16,905 nucleotides of DNA, from positions 1 through 16,905 of the forward strand of contig JAOZGV010000044.1 in assembly GCA_026015225.1 (NCBI GenBank), read 5' to 3'. The position numbers were made by a program, and so were the translations under genes. Origin of the DNA: Candidatus Bathyarchaeota archaeon (lineage in GTDB: Archaea > Thermoproteota > Bathyarchaeia > 40CM-2-53-6 > RBG-13-38-9). How positions within the stretch are numbered: position 1 is the first letter of the stretch; each line of letters starts with the position of its first letter. This document shows positions 1 to 7,817 of the stretch, in pieces. A model generated the notes under the pieces. It saw only the letters and a program-made list of their open reading frames with translations. It did no database searches and was not told where the DNA came from.

Positions 1-714
1 CTAGGACAAATATTGAAGGAGAAGTATGGGAAGCATTCTTTGAATGTCGGTGTAGAAGGAGGGTATACTCCCCCGGGTATCAAAGACCCGAGAGTGGCTC
101 TTGATATGGAATTACTCGCGATAGAAGAAACAGGATATGATGATAAATTCGTACTTGGTTTAGATGTTGCTGCCAGTCATTTCTATAACAAAAAAACTAA
201 GAAATATCACTTTATGGGGAAAGAGATTACGACAGGGCAGTTTATCGATTTCTATAAAGATCTTGTTTCAACTTATCCCGTTGAGACGATCGAAGATCCG
301 TTACAAGAAGAGGACTTCGAAGGAATAGCCGAGCTAACAAGAACTATAAATATCCAGATAATTGGAGATGATCTATTCGTCACAAATATTAAACGATTGC
401 AGAAAGGAATTGCGATGAGAGCTGCAAACGCTCTCTTGCTTAAAGTTAATCAGATAGGGACTTTAAGTGAGGCTTTGGATGTAGCACAACTATGTTTCAA
501 AAATGGATACGGTGTACAAGTCTCTGAGAGATCAGGGCAAAGTGAAGATACTTGGCTCGCCGATCTCACTGTGGCTTTAAACGCAGGTCAGATAAAGACA
601 GGAGTTACCAGAAGTGAACGGACTGCACAATACAATAGACTTTTCCAAATCGAAGAAGAATTAGGGAAAAAGGCCGCATATCCGGGAATAAACTTCAGAA
701 ACCCATGGGTCTAG
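1..714 (+). CDS. eno: Enolase-family protein, C-terminal part (5' end outside window)
   Basis: Enolase (phosphopyruvate hydratase) interconverts 2-phosphoglycerate and phosphoenolpyruvate in the cytosol. The frame is open from base 1 (L-G-Q-I-L-K-E-K), so the TTG at 13 is not the true start; about 238 residues, the TIM-barrel part, are visible. Metal ligands are in place: the Asp of GLDVAASHFY, the Glu of IEDPL and the Asp of IGDDLFVTN. The catalytic base is the Lys of LLLKVNQIGT, and AGQIKTG is typical. Two positions are odd. The family motif GDEGG reads GVEGG, and the usual VSHRSGETED reads VSERSGQSED, so the near-invariant active-site His is Glu. The C-terminus is complete. It could be a lineage-specific true enolase or an enolase-like paralogue. 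Family membership is certain; activity is inferred. Confidence 0.93.
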   Translation, partial: LGQILKEKYGKHSLNVGVEGGYTPPGIKDPRVALDMELLAIEETGYDDKFVLGLDVAASHFYNKKTKKYHFMGKEITTGQFIDFYKDLVSTYPVETIEDPLQEEDFEGIAELTRTINIQIIGDDLFVTNIKRLQKGIAMRAANALLLKVNQIGTLSEALDVAQLCFKNGYGVQVSERSGQSEDTWLADLTVALNAGQIKTGVTRSERTAQYNRLFQIEEELGKKAAYPGINFRNPWV

Positions 715-785
715 TTTATATTTCTTAATCATTATTCTCGTCAGATTGATACATATTTTCTAACTAACATTTTGTATGCGCATCA

Positions 786-796
786 TTTTATATAAG
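786..796 (+). promoter_or_regulatory. TATA-box promoter of the amidohydrolase gene
   Basis: TTTTATATAAG lies in the 141-base spacer after the enolase stop. It resembles an archaeal TATA box and would place the transcript start near 815, leaving a leader of roughly 40-55 bases before the TTG at 856 or ATG at 871. Position and sequence are the only evidence. Confidence 0.55.
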
Positions 797-855
797 AAGG
801 TTATGTCTTTTTCATTCGAACCATAAAGTAACAAGATGAAGTTAAGGCGTGTGTT

Positions 856-2496
856 TTGTTAAGAAAAAATATGCCGGACGAAGTAGCTGCGGACTTAGTC
901 CTATTGAATGGACAGGTTCTTACAATGGATGCGGAAAACAATATCGCTGAAGCGGTTGTGATTAAGAATGGGCGGATACTCTATGTTGGACGCGATTCTG
1001 AAGCGAAGCAGATAATTGGACGTGTCGCCCAAACAATAGATCTGAGAGGTCGTGCGGTCCTCCCCGGATTTATTGATACACATAATCACCTAGCAATCTC
1101 AGCTACCGATAGTGTTGCGGTCGATTGTTCTCCAGATAAAGCGCACTCGATTGAGGACATATTGAAAGAATTAGTTAATTTTGCAAAGATGAATTCCCAT
1201 ACAGTGTGGATTCGAGGCGTCAATTATGATGACGCGAGATTGACAGAGAAACGACATCCAAACCGCTGGGAAATCGATCGAGTCATCAATGATCGACCGG
1301 TTCTTCTTGTTCATCGAGGATATCACATTGTAGTGATAAACAGTGCCGGAATGCGAATACTCGGAATAACGGACCAGACAAAGCCCCCCATAGGGGGCGA
1401 ATATGGTCGGGATCCAAAATCGGATCAGTTGAACGGTGTTCTCTATGAGAATGCGTGGTTTGATTTGTGGGGAAAAAAGAATTCTCCATTAGATATCGAT
1501 AGCGATACCTTCATTCAAGGTGTCCAAACTGTGTGCACCCGATATGTTCGGGCAGGTATCACCAGTGTCAATGATGCTTGGGTAGTCCCGTCGAATTTCA
1601 AGGGATTCCAAGCTGCTTTTAGACTGGGGCTCCTTCCGATCCGGGTGAATGTTCACATCTTCAACTCCTATCTCGATCAGCTCGAAGATTTGGGCATATT
1701 GAGAGGATTCGGGAATGATTACCTGAAGATCATGGCAGTCAAGTTACTGTTGGATGGATCTGTTTCCGGATTAACGGCAGCTCTCCATGAACCCTACATT
1801 GGAACTGAAGATAGAGGAATTCTGCTGATGAAGAAGAATGATCTGGAAGAGCTTGTCGAAAGGATCCATAAACTAGGTTTTCAAGTCTCGGTTCACGCAA
1901 ATGGTGATAGAGCTATCGATATGGTTCTCGATGTTTTCGAACACGTTTTAAAGAAAAATCCAAAAAAAGACCATCGCCATAGAATTGAACATTGCTCTTT
2001 GCTTAATCCACAAAGAATTAAACGCATCAAATCATTAGGACTTGTTCCAGTCATTTTCGCTGCCTACCCCTTTTATCACGGCGATAAAATTCATCCCGCT
2101 TTCGGTCCTGAAAGGGTCGAATGGTTGATGGCATGTCGTTCACTTCTTGATGCAGGAGTCAAGATTGCGGGGCATTCTGATTTCCCCGCATCGCCGTTCA
2201 ATCCTCTTCTAGCGATCCATAGTTTGGTGAACCGAAAAACCGAGCGCGGAATCCCCTTCTCACCAAATCAAGCAATCACAGTCCCTGAGGCCCTCCGTAT
2301 GTATACAATTGACGCTGCATTTGCCTCCTTTGATGAGTCGATCAAAGGATCGATAGAACCCGGCAAATATGCAGATCTAACTATATTACAGGATAATCCA
2401 TTAACTGTAGAGAAAGAAAAATTAAAAGAGATCAGTGTAGTGATGACAATAGTCAAAGGCCAGATCAAACATAAAAATAAAAAATTAATAACATAG
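856..2496 (+). CDS. YtcJ-type metal-dependent amidohydrolase (amidohydrolase family 3)
   Basis: A predicted cytosolic zinc hydrolase acting on an amide or cyclic amide; the substrate is unknown. At 546 residues it has the usual length for COG1574/YtcJ proteins. The N-terminal strand segment (ADLVLLNGQVLTMD) and the closing GSIEPGKYADLTIL form the composite beta-sandwich. The barrel carries the metal motif THNH (His76, His78), the K296-LLLDGS segment, VHANGD (His347), RIEHC (His379) and GHSD (Asp442). All expected ligands are present, so it is probably active. The start is uncertain: TTG 856 has only a weak AAGG upstream, and ATG 871 would remove five residues. It has its own TATA box and no functional link to its neighbours. 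Its codons look more G/C-rich than those of the following minus-strand genes. Confidence 0.93.
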   Translation: MLRKNMPDEVAADLVLLNGQVLTMDAENNIAEAVVIKNGRILYVGRDSEAKQIIGRVAQTIDLRGRAVLPGFIDTHNHLAISATDSVAVDCSPDKAHSIEDILKELVNFAKMNSHTVWIRGVNYDDARLTEKRHPNRWEIDRVINDRPVLLVHRGYHIVVINSAGMRILGITDQTKPPIGGEYGRDPKSDQLNGVLYENAWFDLWGKKNSPLDIDSDTFIQGVQTVCTRYVRAGITSVNDAWVVPSNFKGFQAAFRLGLLPIRVNVHIFNSYLDQLEDLGILRGFGNDYLKIMAVKLLLDGSVSGLTAALHEPYIGTEDRGILLMKKNDLEELVERIHKLGFQVSVHANGDRAIDMVLDVFEHVLKKNPKKDHRHRIEHCSLLNPQRIKRIKSLGLVPVIFAAYPFYHGDKIHPAFGPERVEWLMACRSLLDAGVKIAGHSDFPASPFNPLLAIHSLVNRKTERGIPFSPNQAITVPEALRMYTIDAAFASFDESIKGSIEPGKYADLTILQDNPLTVEKEKLKEISVVMTIVKGQIKHKNKKLIT

Positions 2497-2692
2497 TCGA
2501 TGCCTTATCGAGCGCATCTATTACGGTTCAAAACTATTGAAATAATGAATTCAAATCCTAAAAATAAATATTTCAATAAGTATATTTCTATAGAGTTTGA
2601 ACAGATTTTTTCGGCTTCTTTGCAACCTGATTTTCCGAAAGACAGATATATTCAGCATATCCACCGCCATTATCTGCAGCGCTTTGTTAGTA

Positions 2693-3694
2693 TTATCGTC
2701 TATCCACAATATCTAGTGCCGAAGGACCAGTACCTATTAATGTGACCGGAACTTTTATTTTCGATTCAACTTCATGTATGAAATTCTTAGCTTCCTCGGA
2801 TAGTTCTTCGAAGTTTTCACTGCCTTTACAATCTGGAAAAACGACGTCAATTTTTGTAATGGCTAACTGTGTTGCGCCATTCAGAATTACTGCGGTTTTA
2901 GCTAAATCGAAATTGAAAGGTGCGACCCTTCTTTCTCTACCTGTTACAGTTCCGTATTCTATCCATCCTCTTTTTTTAGCTTCCTGATGTGGTAATTCTC
3001 CTTCAAGCGTACCACTACCTACTCGGGTAACATATGCCTTAAAGACCACTATGACATCATCGATCTTAGTAGGCCCCACACCAACATCAGAACATATAGC
3101 GGAGGCACAAACATCCTTTGAGGTGCAGAATGGATACGTACCATGATACAATGACAGATAGGTCCCTTGCGTTCCCTCAAGAAGGACTCTTTCTTCATTT
3201 TCTAACGCTATGTTAATTTCTTGAGAAACATCAACAATATATTTTGATAGATCGGAAATCTCATGAGCATATTTGACTTTCCTTAATGCTCTATCTGCAT
3301 TACAGGCGCCAACACCGCTTTTTGTGGAACCGATCTTTTTAGAAAGATGTTCTGAATTTTCTTCTAGATTTATATGTTTATCTTCTATTATAGCACAATT
3401 TCTGTCAATTCCGATTCTTCCGTATGTTTTTGTCAATTCGACCTCTTTTAAGAAGATGTCTGGTGTTAGTGCCACACCTGGACCTATTAAGAGTCTCGAA
3501 TTAGTATTGATGAAACCACTAGGTACCATTCTAAGAAAGAATTTTTTACCTTCATGTTCAACCGTATGACCGGCATTAGGTCCCACTCCGCCTCTTGCTA
3601 TTATTTTTGGGTCATCTTTCAATGCTATATATGATATTAACTTGCCTTTTCCTTCGTCTCCAAAAAATCCTCCAACTAAAACAGTACACGGCAT
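2693..3694 (-). CDS. purA: Adenylosuccinate synthetase, short archaeal form
   Basis: Joins IMP and aspartate with GTP to make adenylosuccinate, the first committed step from IMP to AMP. The P-loop-like GDEGKGK sits at residues 12-18, with catalytic Asp13, and GPNAGHTV carries catalytic His43. GSTKSGVG, EGTQGT (IMP loop), VTGRERR and ITKIDV follow in the family order. The 333-residue length matches the archaeal type, which lacks segments of the roughly 430-residue bacterial enzyme. The start is ATG 3694; the only ribosome-site hint is a weak GGGA about seven bases upstream. The C-terminus ends in DIVDRR. It lies downstream of the MTH1187 gene on the same strand with a 188-base spacer holding a hairpin, so separate transcription is likely. 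Confidence 0.97.
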   Translation of the reverse strand: MPCTVLVGGFFGDEGKGKLISYIALKDDPKIIARGGVGPNAGHTVEHEGKKFFLRMVPSGFINTNSRLLIGPGVALTPDIFLKEVELTKTYGRIGIDRNCAIIEDKHINLEENSEHLSKKIGSTKSGVGACNADRALRKVKYAHEISDLSKYIVDVSQEINIALENEERVLLEGTQGTYLSLYHGTYPFCTSKDVCASAICSDVGVGPTKIDDVIVVFKAYVTRVGSGTLEGELPHQEAKKRGWIEYGTVTGRERRVAPFNFDLAKTAVILNGATQLAITKIDVVFPDCKGSENFEELSEEAKNFIHEVESKIKVPVTLIGTGPSALDIVDRR

Positions 3695-3775
3695 CTATTT
3701 TCCCGCTGAATTATTTACACGCGATTAGAATTCGCATGTATATGAATGAATTATTCACATCAGTTCGCCCGTCGA

Positions 3776-3820
3776 TTTTTCACAGCGCTTTTAATGGCGC
3801 TCAAAAAGAAAACGGTTTTC
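3776..3820 (-). terminator. Two adjacent inverted repeats between the thiamine-binding gene and purA
   Basis: AGCGC (3784-3788) and GCGCT (3797-3801) pair across an eight-base loop. They are flanked by a T run on the left and an A run on the right that extend the stem imperfectly. Immediately beyond is GAAAAC-G-GTTTTC (3808-3820). Read on the minus strand, the first hairpin could terminate the MTH1187 transcript or lie in the purA leader. The sequence does not decide between these. Confidence 0.35.
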
Positions 3821-3882
3821 ATCATCTCTTTTAGAGCATAATTAAAAAGATGAATTAAATCTTTCTATTATTAGCCTCTATT

Positions 3883-4170
3883 TTATTTTAAAGAGTTTAA
3901 CTTACGCTCGATAGATAATTCTTTATCCTTTCTATCATCAATTTTTATAGTCGTAATCACTCTGAGAGCTCCCATATCGATAACTGTTTTATGTGCTTTT
4001 CCGATGATGTCAAAGATTTCATTTAACGAGTTCGCTTCTATAGTAGTGCCCATTGGACCTACAGTGAATTTTAATCCACTTTCTTCGATAGATTTAAGGG
4101 AGGCTTTAACAAATTTAGATACACTAGTGCCTGAACCTATAGGCACAATAGAAATTTCAGCCAGAATCAA
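3883..4170 (-). CDS. MTH1187-family thiamine-binding protein
   Basis: A 95-residue protein of the MTH1187/YqgV family (Pfam thiamine-binding domain), small ferredoxin-like proteins that assemble into oligomers and have been seen to bind thiamine or similar ligands; the cellular role is unclear. Family features visible are the opening ILAEISIVPIGSG, the SVSKFV segment, the FTVGPMGTTIEAN core, and RVITTIKIDDRKD leading into a charged tail. The start is TTG 4170: an in-frame stop lies three codons upstream and no ATG is available. The ribosome site is weak. Its transcript would run toward purA. Inferred role: thiamine-related ligand binding. Confidence in the family is high, in function low. Confidence 0.9.
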   Translation of the reverse strand: MILAEISIVPIGSGTSVSKFVKASLKSIEESGLKFTVGPMGTTIEANSLNEIFDIIGKAHKTVIDMGALRVITTIKIDDRKDKELSIERKLNSLK

Positions 4171-4226
4171 AGATTTTCACAACAAAGTAAATAAACTAAA
4201 AATTCTAAACTCATATTGTTTTGAAT

Positions 4227-4251
4227 AGTGGAAACCGATCTTTTTTCCACT
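4227..4251. repeat. Inverted repeat upstream of the thiamine-binding gene
   Basis: AGTGGAAA (4227-4234) and TTTCCACT (4244-4251) are perfect inverted copies separated by nine bases. They lie about 57-81 bases upstream of the TTG start on the minus strand. This could be an operator or a leader hairpin. No regulator is suggested by sequence. Confidence 0.5.
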
Positions 4252-4350
4252 TATTGTTAGCCTTTCTATTTTTCCAATCCGTATTTATCATTTCTAATAA
4301 CTTTGCTAAGATCGTTCTCCATTTTAATTAAAGTATCTTTAATTAAACCA

Positions 4351-4360
4351 TGCGCGTGCG
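4351..4360. repeat. GC-alternating motif, copy 1
   Basis: TGCGCGTGCG lies in the AT-rich spacer between the tbp stop and the thiamine-binding gene and is bracketed by TTAAA (4343-4347) and TTTAA (4361-4365). It belongs to the dispersed AGCGCRYGCGCT-like family found in this window. Function unknown. Confidence 0.6.
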
Positions 4361-4396
4361 TTTAACAAGATTAAAAAATGAGAGTCCGTTGATTTA

Positions 4397-4954
4397 TCAA
4401 TAATAAATTAAATTTTTCGATTCCAGAGTCTCTTTTAGTTTCTTGACTGCAATGTCAACATCGCCTTCTTTCTTTGCCCCAGTGCAGACAAGTTTACCGC
4501 TTGCAAATAAAAGCATTACAACTTTTGGATCATCCATTCGATATATTAATCCCGGGAATTGTTCAGGTTCATACATTGTTCTTTTAAGAGAGTATGTAAT
4601 CTTTTCTAGATCGATATAACCGCCTAGTCCTGCAGATGCAACAATATTTTGTATTTTTATATCTGGTTTTCCAACTATAACGATCCCATTTCTTTTTAGA
4701 TCGTCAACGACTTTCATTACTGCTTTTTTTGCTTGACGTTCGGATTTTGCTCCTGTACACACCATTTTACCAGAATTAAAAACAAGAGTCGCTGTCTTTG
4801 GTTTTTTAAGACGGTAAACTAAGCCAGGAAATTGTTCTGGTCGATATTCAACACCTGGAAATATTCTAACAATTGCATTAAGGTCTATATTCTGTTTCAA
4901 AGTTGCTGAGGCTACGACATTTTCAATATTTATGAACATTTTATCTTTAGACAA
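4397..4954 (-). CDS. tbp: TATA-binding protein (archaeal TBP)
   Basis: General transcription factor that binds the promoter TATA box and, with TFB, recruits archaeal RNA polymerase. At 185 residues it has normal length and shows the two-fold repeat that forms the saddle: IENVVASATL...EQFPGLVYRL...VFNSGKMVCTGAK in repeat 1 (about 8-90) and IQNIVASAGL...EQFPGLIYRM...LFASGKLVCTGAK in repeat 2 (about 100-180). Start TTG 4954 is preferred because GAGGT lies about six bases upstream. ATG 4939 is the alternative and would remove five residues. It has its own TATA-like promoter at 5021-5042 and is divergent from the aminotransferase, with a palindrome between their promoters. This gene is the strongest evidence that the DNA is archaeal. 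Confidence 0.98.
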   Translation of the reverse strand: MSKDKMFINIENVVASATLKQNIDLNAIVRIFPGVEYRPEQFPGLVYRLKKPKTATLVFNSGKMVCTGAKSERQAKKAVMKVVDDLKRNGIVIVGKPDIKIQNIVASAGLGGYIDLEKITYSLKRTMYEPEQFPGLIYRMDDPKVVMLLFASGKLVCTGAKKEGDVDIAVKKLKETLESKNLIYY

Positions 4955-5020
4955 CTCTAGACCTCGAATATGTTCCCTATGAATTACCCAATAGAATTTA
5001 GAAAAAAAGTAAAATCTGAG

Positions 5021-5042
5021 GTATATAAATCATTCATATAAA
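5021..5042 (-). promoter_or_regulatory. TATA-like promoter of tbp
   Basis: On the minus strand two TATA-like elements occur, ATTTATATAC (5021-5030) and TTTATATG (5035-5042), about 70-90 bases upstream of the tbp start. Either would leave a leader of some 40-60 bases. Inferred from sequence and position only. Confidence 0.5.
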
Positions 5043-5052
5043 TAGGTAATCA

Positions 5053-5099
5053 GCAAGTTCCATTATCTTAAATGAGCGCGCGCGCTTTGATTAACTTGC
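5053..5099. repeat. GC-alternating palindrome with flanking inverted arms, between divergent promoters (copy 2)
   Basis: AGCGCGCGCGCT (5075-5086) is a perfect 12-base palindrome. It sits between GCAAGTT (5053-5059) and its inverse AACTTGC (5093-5099). The element lies between the divergent TATA-like boxes of tbp and the aminotransferase, about 20 bases from the latter. A regulator or chromatin-protein site is plausible. It is the longest perfect member of the dispersed family. Confidence 0.65.
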
Positions 5100-5104
5100 A
5101 ATAC

Positions 5105-5112
5105 TTTATAAT
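5105..5112 (+). promoter_or_regulatory. TATA-box promoter of the aminotransferase
   Basis: TTTATAAT lies 61 bases before the ATG at 5173. The expected transcript start is near 5133, giving a leader of about 40 bases. A short in-frame reading from ATG 5128 ends at TAG 5170-5172, directly before the gene start. Confidence 0.5.
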
Positions 5113-5172
5113 AGCAAAAAGTTAAAAATGAGTTTACTTAAATCTAAATTCTCCAAATCAAGGTTTAATTAG

Positions 5173-6459
5173 ATGTTGAATTTTCTTAAGGAACTACCTT
5201 CAACTCCAGGCATCAGGGAGGCCATGGTTGGAGTATCCCAAAGAGAAGAAAATAGCTTACCTGTTACTGACTTCAGTAGCGGTAATGTAGGAAAGATCGT
5301 CAATAATTTACAATTATTTTCTAATTTTCAAATCGAAGTGAATAAGGAACTCATTAAACCATTAAGAATTATAAGTGAGGCTATAAAAAAAGGTCTATTA
5401 AGTTCCTTCTATCCAATTCCAGATGGACTGCCATATTCTCCAACAGGAGGAACTGATTCCGCGAAGATCTTAGCGATGAACTATTTTAGGAAATTTCATG
5501 GATTACCATTATCTGATGATAATTTGGAAAGAGTCATAGTAACAGCTGGGGGACAGCAAGCATTATCGGCCTCTATAAAATCCATAAAGTCTGGAACCAC
5601 TATTTTCATGCCGAGATGGGAATATTCCCCTGTTCCAGAACTTGTAAAATTTAATGAATGTCAAGAGAAACGAATTCCAATTAGTGATGATCTATCTTTT
5701 GATGTAAATTTTTTGAAGGATATCATAAAGAACGATTCGGTGCTTTATCTCAGCATGCCAAATAATCCAACCGGGTATACATCACCTAAAGATTTGGGGG
5801 CAATTTCTGAAATTATGCTCAAAAACGATGGTGGAGTTATTTGGGACGCTCCATATATATTTACAATTTTAAGATTATCGCCTTCAAAAGCGATATATGA
5901 TAAAAAATTCCAAAATGAAATTTTAAATGATTTCAAAGAAATTGCATCAGAGTATTACGACAATATGTGTATTTTATCTAGTTTATCAAAGACATGTCTT
6001 TTAACTGGATTAAGACTTGGATTAGCTACTGGACCAAGCAAATGGATCCGATCAATGAATACTATAATTAGTAGAGATAATATTAGCAGCCCGACTACTT
6101 CATTCTTGATAGGCATAGAAGCATTAAAACTCTTTATCAACGAACCTATAACTCATGAATGGTTATGCGAGTTAGTTGCCAATAGATTGACGATGCTAAT
6201 TGAGGAAGAATTACCACTAATCCTTCCAAAAAATGGAGCATATGGTGCTTTCTATGCCATAGTCAGAACAAAAGGAATGGACGGGATAAAATTTTCTAAT
6301 GAACTCGTAAAGAAATTTGGAATCGTAACAATTCCAGGAAATGCTTTTTACGGTGATGAAATCGATGCTGTGCGAGTATCTTTAGTTACCACTCCATGGA
6401 GTGAGGATGAACAAGAATGGGCAAGAAATGTAAGAATGTTTAAAAAAGCTTTGGAGTGA
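5173..6459 (+). CDS. PLP-dependent aminotransferase, class I/II
   Basis: A 428-residue fold-type I enzyme that would transfer an amino group between an amino acid and a 2-oxo acid in the cytosol. Visible landmarks are SPTGGTDSAK near 90, TAGGQQAL (124-131, cofactor phosphate region), PNNPTG (Asn198), WDAPY (Asp225, pyridine nitrogen), SSLSKTCLLTGLRLG with Schiff-base Lys273, and AVRVSL with Arg401, the usual carboxylate anchor. All key residues are present. Length and motifs fit the aspartate/tyrosine/alanine aminotransferase superfamily, but the subgroup and substrate cannot be named from sequence alone. Start ATG 5173 follows AAGG at about 5159-5162. It is transcribed alone, divergent from tbp, with an AT-rich inverted repeat directly after the stop. 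Confidence 0.92.
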   Translation: MLNFLKELPSTPGIREAMVGVSQREENSLPVTDFSSGNVGKIVNNLQLFSNFQIEVNKELIKPLRIISEAIKKGLLSSFYPIPDGLPYSPTGGTDSAKILAMNYFRKFHGLPLSDDNLERVIVTAGGQQALSASIKSIKSGTTIFMPRWEYSPVPELVKFNECQEKRIPISDDLSFDVNFLKDIIKNDSVLYLSMPNNPTGYTSPKDLGAISEIMLKNDGGVIWDAPYIFTILRLSPSKAIYDKKFQNEILNDFKEIASEYYDNMCILSSLSKTCLLTGLRLGLATGPSKWIRSMNTIISRDNISSPTTSFLIGIEALKLFINEPITHEWLCELVANRLTMLIEEELPLILPKNGAYGAFYAIVRTKGMDGIKFSNELVKKFGIVTIPGNAFYGDEIDAVRVSLVTTPWSEDEQEWARNVRMFKKALE

Positions 6460-6460
6460 T

Positions 6461-6495
6461 TTCAATATATTATCGAATATATTTGATATATTGAA
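6461..6495 (+). terminator. AT-rich inverted repeat after the aminotransferase
   Basis: TTCAATATAT (6461-6470) and ATATATTGAA (6486-6495) are perfect 10-base inverted copies starting two bases after the stop codon. The stem is AT-only at its base and has no following T run, so it may be a 3' end or processing hairpin rather than a classical terminator. Confidence 0.45.
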
Positions 6496-6504
6496 TAATA
6501 TTTA

Positions 6505-6516
6505 AGCGCACGCGCT
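6505..6516. repeat. GC-alternating motif, copy 3
   Basis: AGCGCACGCGCT follows the aminotransferase by 45 bases. It differs from the 5075 palindrome by one base and is the exact reverse complement of the copy at 12251-12262, so the asymmetric form occurs in both orientations. Confidence 0.65.
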
Positions 6517-6592
6517 AAAAGTAAAAAAATGGTAGTTGGTTATGGGAGTTGTTCGATTATTTTGGTAACTTCAGCCTCTGTAAAGGCTTTGA

Positions 6593-6724
6593 ACGTCGTG
6601 GTGCGGACATTACCTTAGACTTCCAATAGCCGTGCAAGAAATGGTATTTGCGGTATGGCTGATAGTTAAAGGATTCAATCCATCTGCAATCGCTTCCGAG
6701 TCTGCCAGAACAGATTTAAAATAA
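6593..6724 (+). pseudogene. Decayed C-terminal remnant of a DUF4386-type membrane protein
   Basis: The frame from 6593 to the TAA at 6722-6724 reads LPIAVQEMVFAVWLIVKGF followed by NPSAIASESARTDLK (from 6620). I recognise this as the C-terminus of bacterial DUF4386 integral membrane proteins. An in-frame TGA at 6590-6592 and no start codon with the rest of the roughly 220-residue protein show it is a fragment. A shifted frame ending at TAG 6627-6629 (GADITLDF) may be the preceding piece, which is uncertain. It lies 14 bases upstream of the dehydrogenase, the pairing I recall from bacterial genomes. This suggests both arrived together and the first gene was lost. Not expected to make a functional protein. 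Confidence 0.65.
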
Positions 6725-6738
6725 GGAAGGATACCCAA

Positions 6739-7749
6739 ATGAAAGCAATTGTATATCAAAAATATGGGTCTCCCAATGTTCTTCAGCTCAAAGAGGTAGC
6801 CAAACCTATCCCTAAGGACAATGAAATACTGATAAGAATATATGCGACACCAGTAAATTACGGAGATATTACAACTCGAAATTTTAGAAAAATCTCTCCT
6901 CGCAAGTTCACGATGCCTCTCCCCCTCTGGCTCCCCGTGCGAATAATGTTTGGTTTCAGAAAACCAAGAAAAAAAATACTAGGGAGTGAGCTAGCCGGGG
7001 AAGTTGAAGCAGTAGGCAAAGACGTAAAACTATTTAAGAAAGGTGACCAAGTTTTTGGATATCGCGGTATGAGCATGGGTGCTAATGCCGAGTATCTATG
7101 TATGCCTGAAGATGAGTTGGTGGCAATAAAACCGGCCAATATGACCTATGAGGAAGCCGCTGCCGTTCCTTATGGGGCATTAACCGCGTTGAATTTACTT
7201 AGAAAAGTAAATATTCAGAGCGGACAAAAAGTCCTTATCAATGGCGCTTCTGGAGGGATAGGTTCACACGCGGTACAGCTTGCCAAATATTTTGGAGCAG
7301 AAGTTACCGGAGTATGCAGTACCCCGAGATTAGAATTGGTGAAATCTCTGGGAGCTGATAAGGTAATTGATTACACTAAAGAGGATTTTACCAAAAGCGG
7401 TGAGGCCTATGATCTTATTTTTGACATATTAGGCAAGAGTTCGTTTTCACGTTGTAAAAGATCGCTAAAGAAAAACGGACGCTATCTTTTAGCCAGCTTT
7501 GGGATGAGGCAGCTTTTTCAAATGCTATGGACTAAAATAAAAGGTAGCAAGAAAGTAATATGTGCGATGTCAAGCGAAAGGACTGAAGATCTAATTTTCA
7601 TCAAAGAGCTTATTGAGGCGGGAAAGATAAAATCGGTCATAGATAGGCGCTATCCGTTGGAACAGACTGCCGAGGCTCACAGGTATGTCGAAAAAGGACT
7701 CAAAAAGGGACATGTAGTAATAACTTTGAAACATAATAACAAAACCTAA
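6739..7749 (+). CDS. NAD(P)-dependent quinone oxidoreductase/alcohol dehydrogenase-like protein (MDR, zinc-free type)
   Basis: A 336-residue medium-chain dehydrogenase/reductase. The N-terminal GroES-like domain holds MKAIVYQKYGSPNVLQL, GSELAGEVEAVG (82-93) and GDQVFGY. The Rossmann domain has the nucleotide-binding GASGGIG (169-175). VNYGD replaces the zinc-ligand region, so it looks like the zinc-independent quinone reductase subgroup. The likely reaction is NAD(P)H-dependent reduction of a quinone or enone; the substrate is unknown. ATG 6739 has a strong AGGAAGG eight bases upstream. The bacterial style, the DUF4386 remnant just upstream and an attC-like hairpin overlapping the stop all point to transfer from bacteria. 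The reading frame is intact and could be functional. Confidence 0.9.
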   Translation: MKAIVYQKYGSPNVLQLKEVAKPIPKDNEILIRIYATPVNYGDITTRNFRKISPRKFTMPLPLWLPVRIMFGFRKPRKKILGSELAGEVEAVGKDVKLFKKGDQVFGYRGMSMGANAEYLCMPEDELVAIKPANMTYEEAAAVPYGALTALNLLRKVNIQSGQKVLINGASGGIGSHAVQLAKYFGAEVTGVCSTPRLELVKSLGADKVIDYTKEDFTKSGEAYDLIFDILGKSSFSRCKRSLKKNGRYLLASFGMRQLFQMLWTKIKGSKKVICAMSSERTEDLIFIKELIEAGKIKSVIDRRYPLEQTAEAHRYVEKGLKKGHVVITLKHNNKT

Positions 7750-7817
7750 CAAAGCGCTGCACCCAACCAATATTCCGCTGCGCTTCATAGCGGCAGGTGA
7801 GCTTGGTCGTAGCGTGC
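7744..7817 (+). mobile_element. Degenerate attC-like (integron cassette) recombination site
   Basis: ACCTAAC (7744-7750) matches the attC R'' box RYYYAAC exactly and overlaps the end of the dehydrogenase. An imperfect hairpin follows: AAGC (7752-7755) with GCTT (7801-7804), CACC (7760-7763) with GGTG (7796-7799), and CCGCT (7775-7779) with AGCGG (7789-7793). The left arm has extra unpaired bases, as attC sites do. The expected right box GTTRRRY is degenerate (GTAGCGT, 7809-7815). I recognise a wording close to common bacterial cassette sites (GCGCTGCACCC...AGCGGCAGGTGAGC), but this is from memory. No integrase is in the window. It is probably an inactive relic. Confidence 0.5.

Noticed and set aside
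2500..2745. 81-residue plus-strand frame after the amidohydrolase
   Set aside because: It overlaps the 3' end of purA on the other strand, has no ribosome site, no recognisable domain and a composition like translated spacer.
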